From an uncultured bacterium (GTDB lineage: Bacteria; Bdellovibrionota_C; UBA2361; SZUA-149; CALKYB01): DNA of 7,237 bases. Below the pieces are notes generated by a model, which saw only the letters and a program-made list of their open reading frames with translations, made no database searches and was not told the DNA's origin. The stretch is from NCBI GenBank assembly GCA_938022485.1, contig CALIEE010000066.1, positions 1-7,237 on the forward strand. Reading direction: 5' to 3'. The stretch's first letter is position 1. Each line of letters starts with the position of its first letter. This document shows, piece after piece, positions 5,263 to 7,237 of this stretch. The translations under genes were made by a program, and so were the position numbers.

Positions 5263-5539
5263 TGTCCTACTCCCATATTGTGTTAATTATTAAGACTACT
5301 TAGATGTTCACCATCAAGAGCAAAGATCAACATAGAAATTTATAATTTCGGCCTTGCCCTATTTAAGGCAAACAAGCCATATGCCATTTGTTCAATGTTT
5401 TAAGGGGCTTAGACCGAGAAGGCTGGTTTTGCTAAAATTATCGAAGAAAATCAGTAATTTGCAGGAATGTCTGCCAATTTTACAGCATCCTAATACTGTC
5501 TTTAAAACACAGTAAAAGTAGGGCGGGTTGAGCTAAGGA
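5263..5539. promoter_or_regulatory. divergent control region between dodecin and channel genes
   Basis: These 277 bp should hold promoters in both directions. Toward the channel, TTTACA (5479-5484), 17 bases and TTAAAA (5502-5507) form a weak promoter. Toward the dodecin on the minus strand, TTGATG followed about 18 bases later by TTAATA (near 5315-5285) is a weak candidate. No gene is seen in the interval. Confidence 0.35.
5494..5514. promoter_or_regulatory. operator-like inverted repeat in front of the channel gene
   Basis: TACTGT (5494-5499) and ACAGTA (5509-5514) are perfect 6-bp inverted repeats separated by the AT-rich CTTTAAAAC. Together they form a 21-bp dyad of the size bound by dimeric repressors. 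It overlaps the candidate -10 box (5502-5507) and lies 25 bp before the start codon, a position suited to repression. No regulator gene is in the window. Confidence 0.3.
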
Positions 5540-7069
5540 ATGCCTAACATAAAGCGACAAAAATCTGAGGCCAAAAAAATCCTCACCCTAGAGGAAAAGG
5601 CACGCCGATTAAGGATGACCAAAGGGCGTTACATCTCTTACCGAGCGGCTGATAATGTTCAACGCTGGCTAGAATCCACCTCTGTCAACATCATTATCGC
5701 CTTGCTGATCCTAATCAGTGTCTTTCTAATTATCTTGGAGTTTCTACTCCCGAAAGGGCCCAGACTAACAAGCATAGAAGAACTCAATGACATTCTTACC
5801 TGGTTTTTCTGTGTAGAGTTAACCTTAAGAGGTTTAGTCGCCAGAAATAAGAAAATATTTTTCTCTAATTACTGGATCGACATCATCGCTGTAATTCCTC
5901 TGTTTAGGTTCTTTAGAACCTTGAGAGTCCTGCGGCTTCTAAGGATTCTTCGATTGGCCCGTGCAGCCACCTTACTACTAAAAGAGTCAGGATGGCTTTC
6001 CTCTAGACTTGAAAAACATTTTGGTAGTTTTGGCTTCCTGGCACTGACTGCGGCTTTGCTAATCGTATGTTCAGCCGTGGCCTATTTAAACTTTGAGAGA
6101 GTAAATCCTGATACAGCAATTCCTATTTCTACGCTTGGCAATCAGGTTTGGAACTCAAGTCTTCTTTTTATCTCCGGTGAAGTTGTGGGCGAAATTCCCA
6201 GAACTAAAGGCGGAAAAATCGTAACTTTATTAACCACTCTCGCTGGACTGGTGGTATTTGCCATTATGGTAGGTACCATTTCAGCTGCGATGACCAACTA
6301 TTTTAAATCAAAAATGGAAGCCCACGACCTACAACTGAAAGACCTAGAGCAACATATAATTATTTGTGGATACGACTCTAAGGTGGATATCATTCTTCAA
6401 GAGCTCGAAGCAGCCCCAGATGTTTGGCGAAGAGGAGTAGTTCTCGTGGCGGAAACCGAGAAAAATCTTTTCGAATTGCCCTTAAAAAATAAAAAAAGAC
6501 TCTTTCATCTCAATGAAGATTTCACCAAAATTGAAATCCTCGAAAAAGCGGGTGCAGCAAAAGCTAGAACTGCCTTAGTTCTAGCCGATCCCGGCAACAA
6601 CCTAGGAGACCAAGACAGAGATGCTCGGACGGTTCTAGCGGCCCTTACGATTGAAAAACTTAACCCCAGTATTTTCACCTGCGCCGAGCTAATTAGCGCA
6701 GACAATGCCTCTCACCTGAAGCTAGCAGGGGTTGAAGAAATTGTTTCTAGGAATAATCTTTCAGCAGGCCTTTTTGCTTCATCGGCTGTCAACGAAGGAA
6801 TCTCAGGAATTGTTTCAGATATACTGTCACACAAAGAAGGCAACTATTTTCGAAAAATGGATCTTCCTAAAGACCTAATCGGTAAAACTTTCTACGAGGC
6901 AACAAGCTATTTCAAGAAAGAGCTAGATTCGCTTTTAATTGCAGTTGAGAGAGTTGAAGAGAACGGTTTACCAGACCAACATGTCAACCCTTCAAGAGAC
7001 TATCAACTTAACGAAGGGGACCGACTAACTCTAATCATTAAAAGAAACTCTAGTATTTGTGATCTTTAA
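5540..7069 (+). CDS. 6-TM voltage-sensor-type cation channel with C-terminal RCK (TrkA-like) module and atypical filter
   Basis: At 509 residues this has the layout of a prokaryotic Kv-like channel fused to one RCK unit. S1 is near 50-70, S2 82-100, S3 107-121 and S5 162-184. S4 carries seven Arg at exactly every third residue (123, 126, 129, 132, 135, 138, 141), a full voltage sensor. The pore loop runs 201-225 and S6 226-250. Where potassium channels have TVGYGD, this protein reads ISGEVVGEIP (211-220), so GYG is absent and two Glu are present. The RCK_N part starts HIIICGYDSKVD (272-283), closer to MthK-type Ca-gated RCKs than to the NAD-binding GxGxxG form. The RCK_C part spans about 435-502. 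Expected role: a tetrameric inner-membrane cation channel gated by voltage and/or a cytoplasmic ligand. Selectivity is uncertain. The start ATG has AAGGA directly abutting it (no spacer), so translation may be weak or use the upstream G-rich stretch at 5521-5527. Confidence 0.88.
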   Translation: MPNIKRQKSEAKKILTLEEKARRLRMTKGRYISYRAADNVQRWLESTSVNIIIALLILISVFLIILEFLLPKGPRLTSIEELNDILTWFFCVELTLRGLVARNKKIFFSNYWIDIIAVIPLFRFFRTLRVLRLLRILRLARAATLLLKESGWLSSRLEKHFGSFGFLALTAALLIVCSAVAYLNFERVNPDTAIPISTLGNQVWNSSLLFISGEVVGEIPRTKGGKIVTLLTTLAGLVVFAIMVGTISAAMTNYFKSKMEAHDLQLKDLEQHIIICGYDSKVDIILQELEAAPDVWRRGVVLVAETEKNLFELPLKNKKRLFHLNEDFTKIEILEKAGAAKARTALVLADPGNNLGDQDRDARTVLAALTIEKLNPSIFTCAELISADNASHLKLAGVEEIVSRNNLSAGLFASSAVNEGISGIVSDILSHKEGNYFRKMDLPKDLIGKTFYEATSYFKKELDSLLIAVERVEENGLPDQHVNPSRDYQLNEGDRLTLIIKRNSSICDL

Positions 7070-7094
7070 AAGATAGCTCTGAGAAAAAGTCGGC

Positions 7095-7123
7095 AAAAAC
7101 GTCTAGAAAGATTGTTTCTAGAC
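7095..7123 (-). terminator. intrinsic terminator reading on the minus strand
   Basis: GTCTAGAAA (7101-7109) and TTTCTAGAC (7115-7123) form a perfect 9-bp stem with a 5-base loop. On the minus strand the stem is followed by G and then TTTTT (7099-7095). On the plus strand it is followed by CCCCTACC, so the U tract favours transcripts arriving from the right. It lies 46 bp past the stop of the partial minus-strand gene at 7170. It may also help end the channel transcript. Confidence 0.6.
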
Positions 7124-7169
7124 CCCTACCAACAAGCTTATTTTAAAGTAATAAATTTGATAAAAATAA

Positions 7170-7237
7170 CTAAAAATATCTTAGCTTAGACGCTAACTCT
7201 AAACCCAATGCGCCTTTTATATTATCTGCAACCAATT
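7170..7237 (-). CDS. C-terminal end of an unidentified gene entering from the right edge
   Basis: On the minus strand one frame is open from the window edge to a TAG at 7172-7170. It gives a 22-codon tail, with 21 complete codons readable from 7235 (LVADNIKGALGLELASKLRY and a final F). The other two minus frames close within a few codons of the edge. The stop is followed by a terminator with its T run on this strand, which supports a real gene end. The piece is too short to assign a family. A chance open stretch of this length is possible. Confidence 0.4.
   Translation of the reverse strand, partial: LVADNIKGALGLELASKLRYF

Noticed and set aside
5066..5293. Plus-strand open frames opposite the dodecin
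   Set aside because: The minus-strand dodecin matches its family over its full length; the opposite frames match nothing recognisable.
6505..6705. Minus-strand open frame of 66 codons inside the channel gene
   Set aside because: It is a shadow of the RCK domain coding sequence with no start signal.

Overview
The window looks like chromosomal DNA from a Gram-negative bacterium of moderate-to-low GC. The genes are densely packed, with short leaders and Shine-Dalgarno-type start sites for several of them. The combination of an RssA-type patatin, a one-piece SpmA-SpmB protein, a dodecin and a 6-TM/RCK channel would suit Bdellovibrionota/Oligoflexia-like or gammaproteobacterial (Legionellales-like) lineages. 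This is a guess from family content; no marker gene is present to settle it. No transposase, integrase, CRISPR array, tRNA or rRNA was seen.

Layout. (1) Bases 1-522 (+) hold the C-terminal part of a patatin-like phospholipase, cut by the left edge. (2) Bases 554-2788 (-), converging on it with a 31-bp gap, hold the most striking gene. It encodes a 744-residue protein made of about 13 clear helical repeats, each exactly 37 residues, ending in a RAP-like domain. This is the architecture of the organellar RNA-binding HPR/OPR-RAP proteins of apicomplexans and algae, here in a bacterial setting. (3) Bases 2789-3063 are non-coding and carry a weak terminator-like hairpin for the next gene. (4) Bases 3064-4395 (-) encode a fused SpmA-SpmB membrane protein. 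Its leader contains four alternating complementary segments that could form two mutually exclusive folds, the last segment being the ribosome-binding site. (5) Bases 4589-4813 (-) encode a small basic protein I do not recognise, with a good upstream promoter and a terminator-like element in its leader. (6) Bases 5044-5262 (-) encode a dodecin. (7) Bases 5263-5539 form a divergent control region. (8) Bases 5540-7069 (+) encode a voltage-sensor-type cation channel fused to a cytoplasmic RCK module, with a pore that lacks the potassium signature GYG. (9) Bases 7170-7237 (-) look like the last 22 codons of a gene entering from the right, followed by a matching minus-strand terminator at 7095-7123.

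The genes do not form an obvious single pathway. spmAB, the small basic gene and the dodecin share a strand but are separated by 188-230 bp gaps with their own signals, so they are probably separate transcription units. The best candidates for undescribed biology are the bacterial 37-residue-repeat/RAP protein, the atypical channel pore and the spmAB leader.
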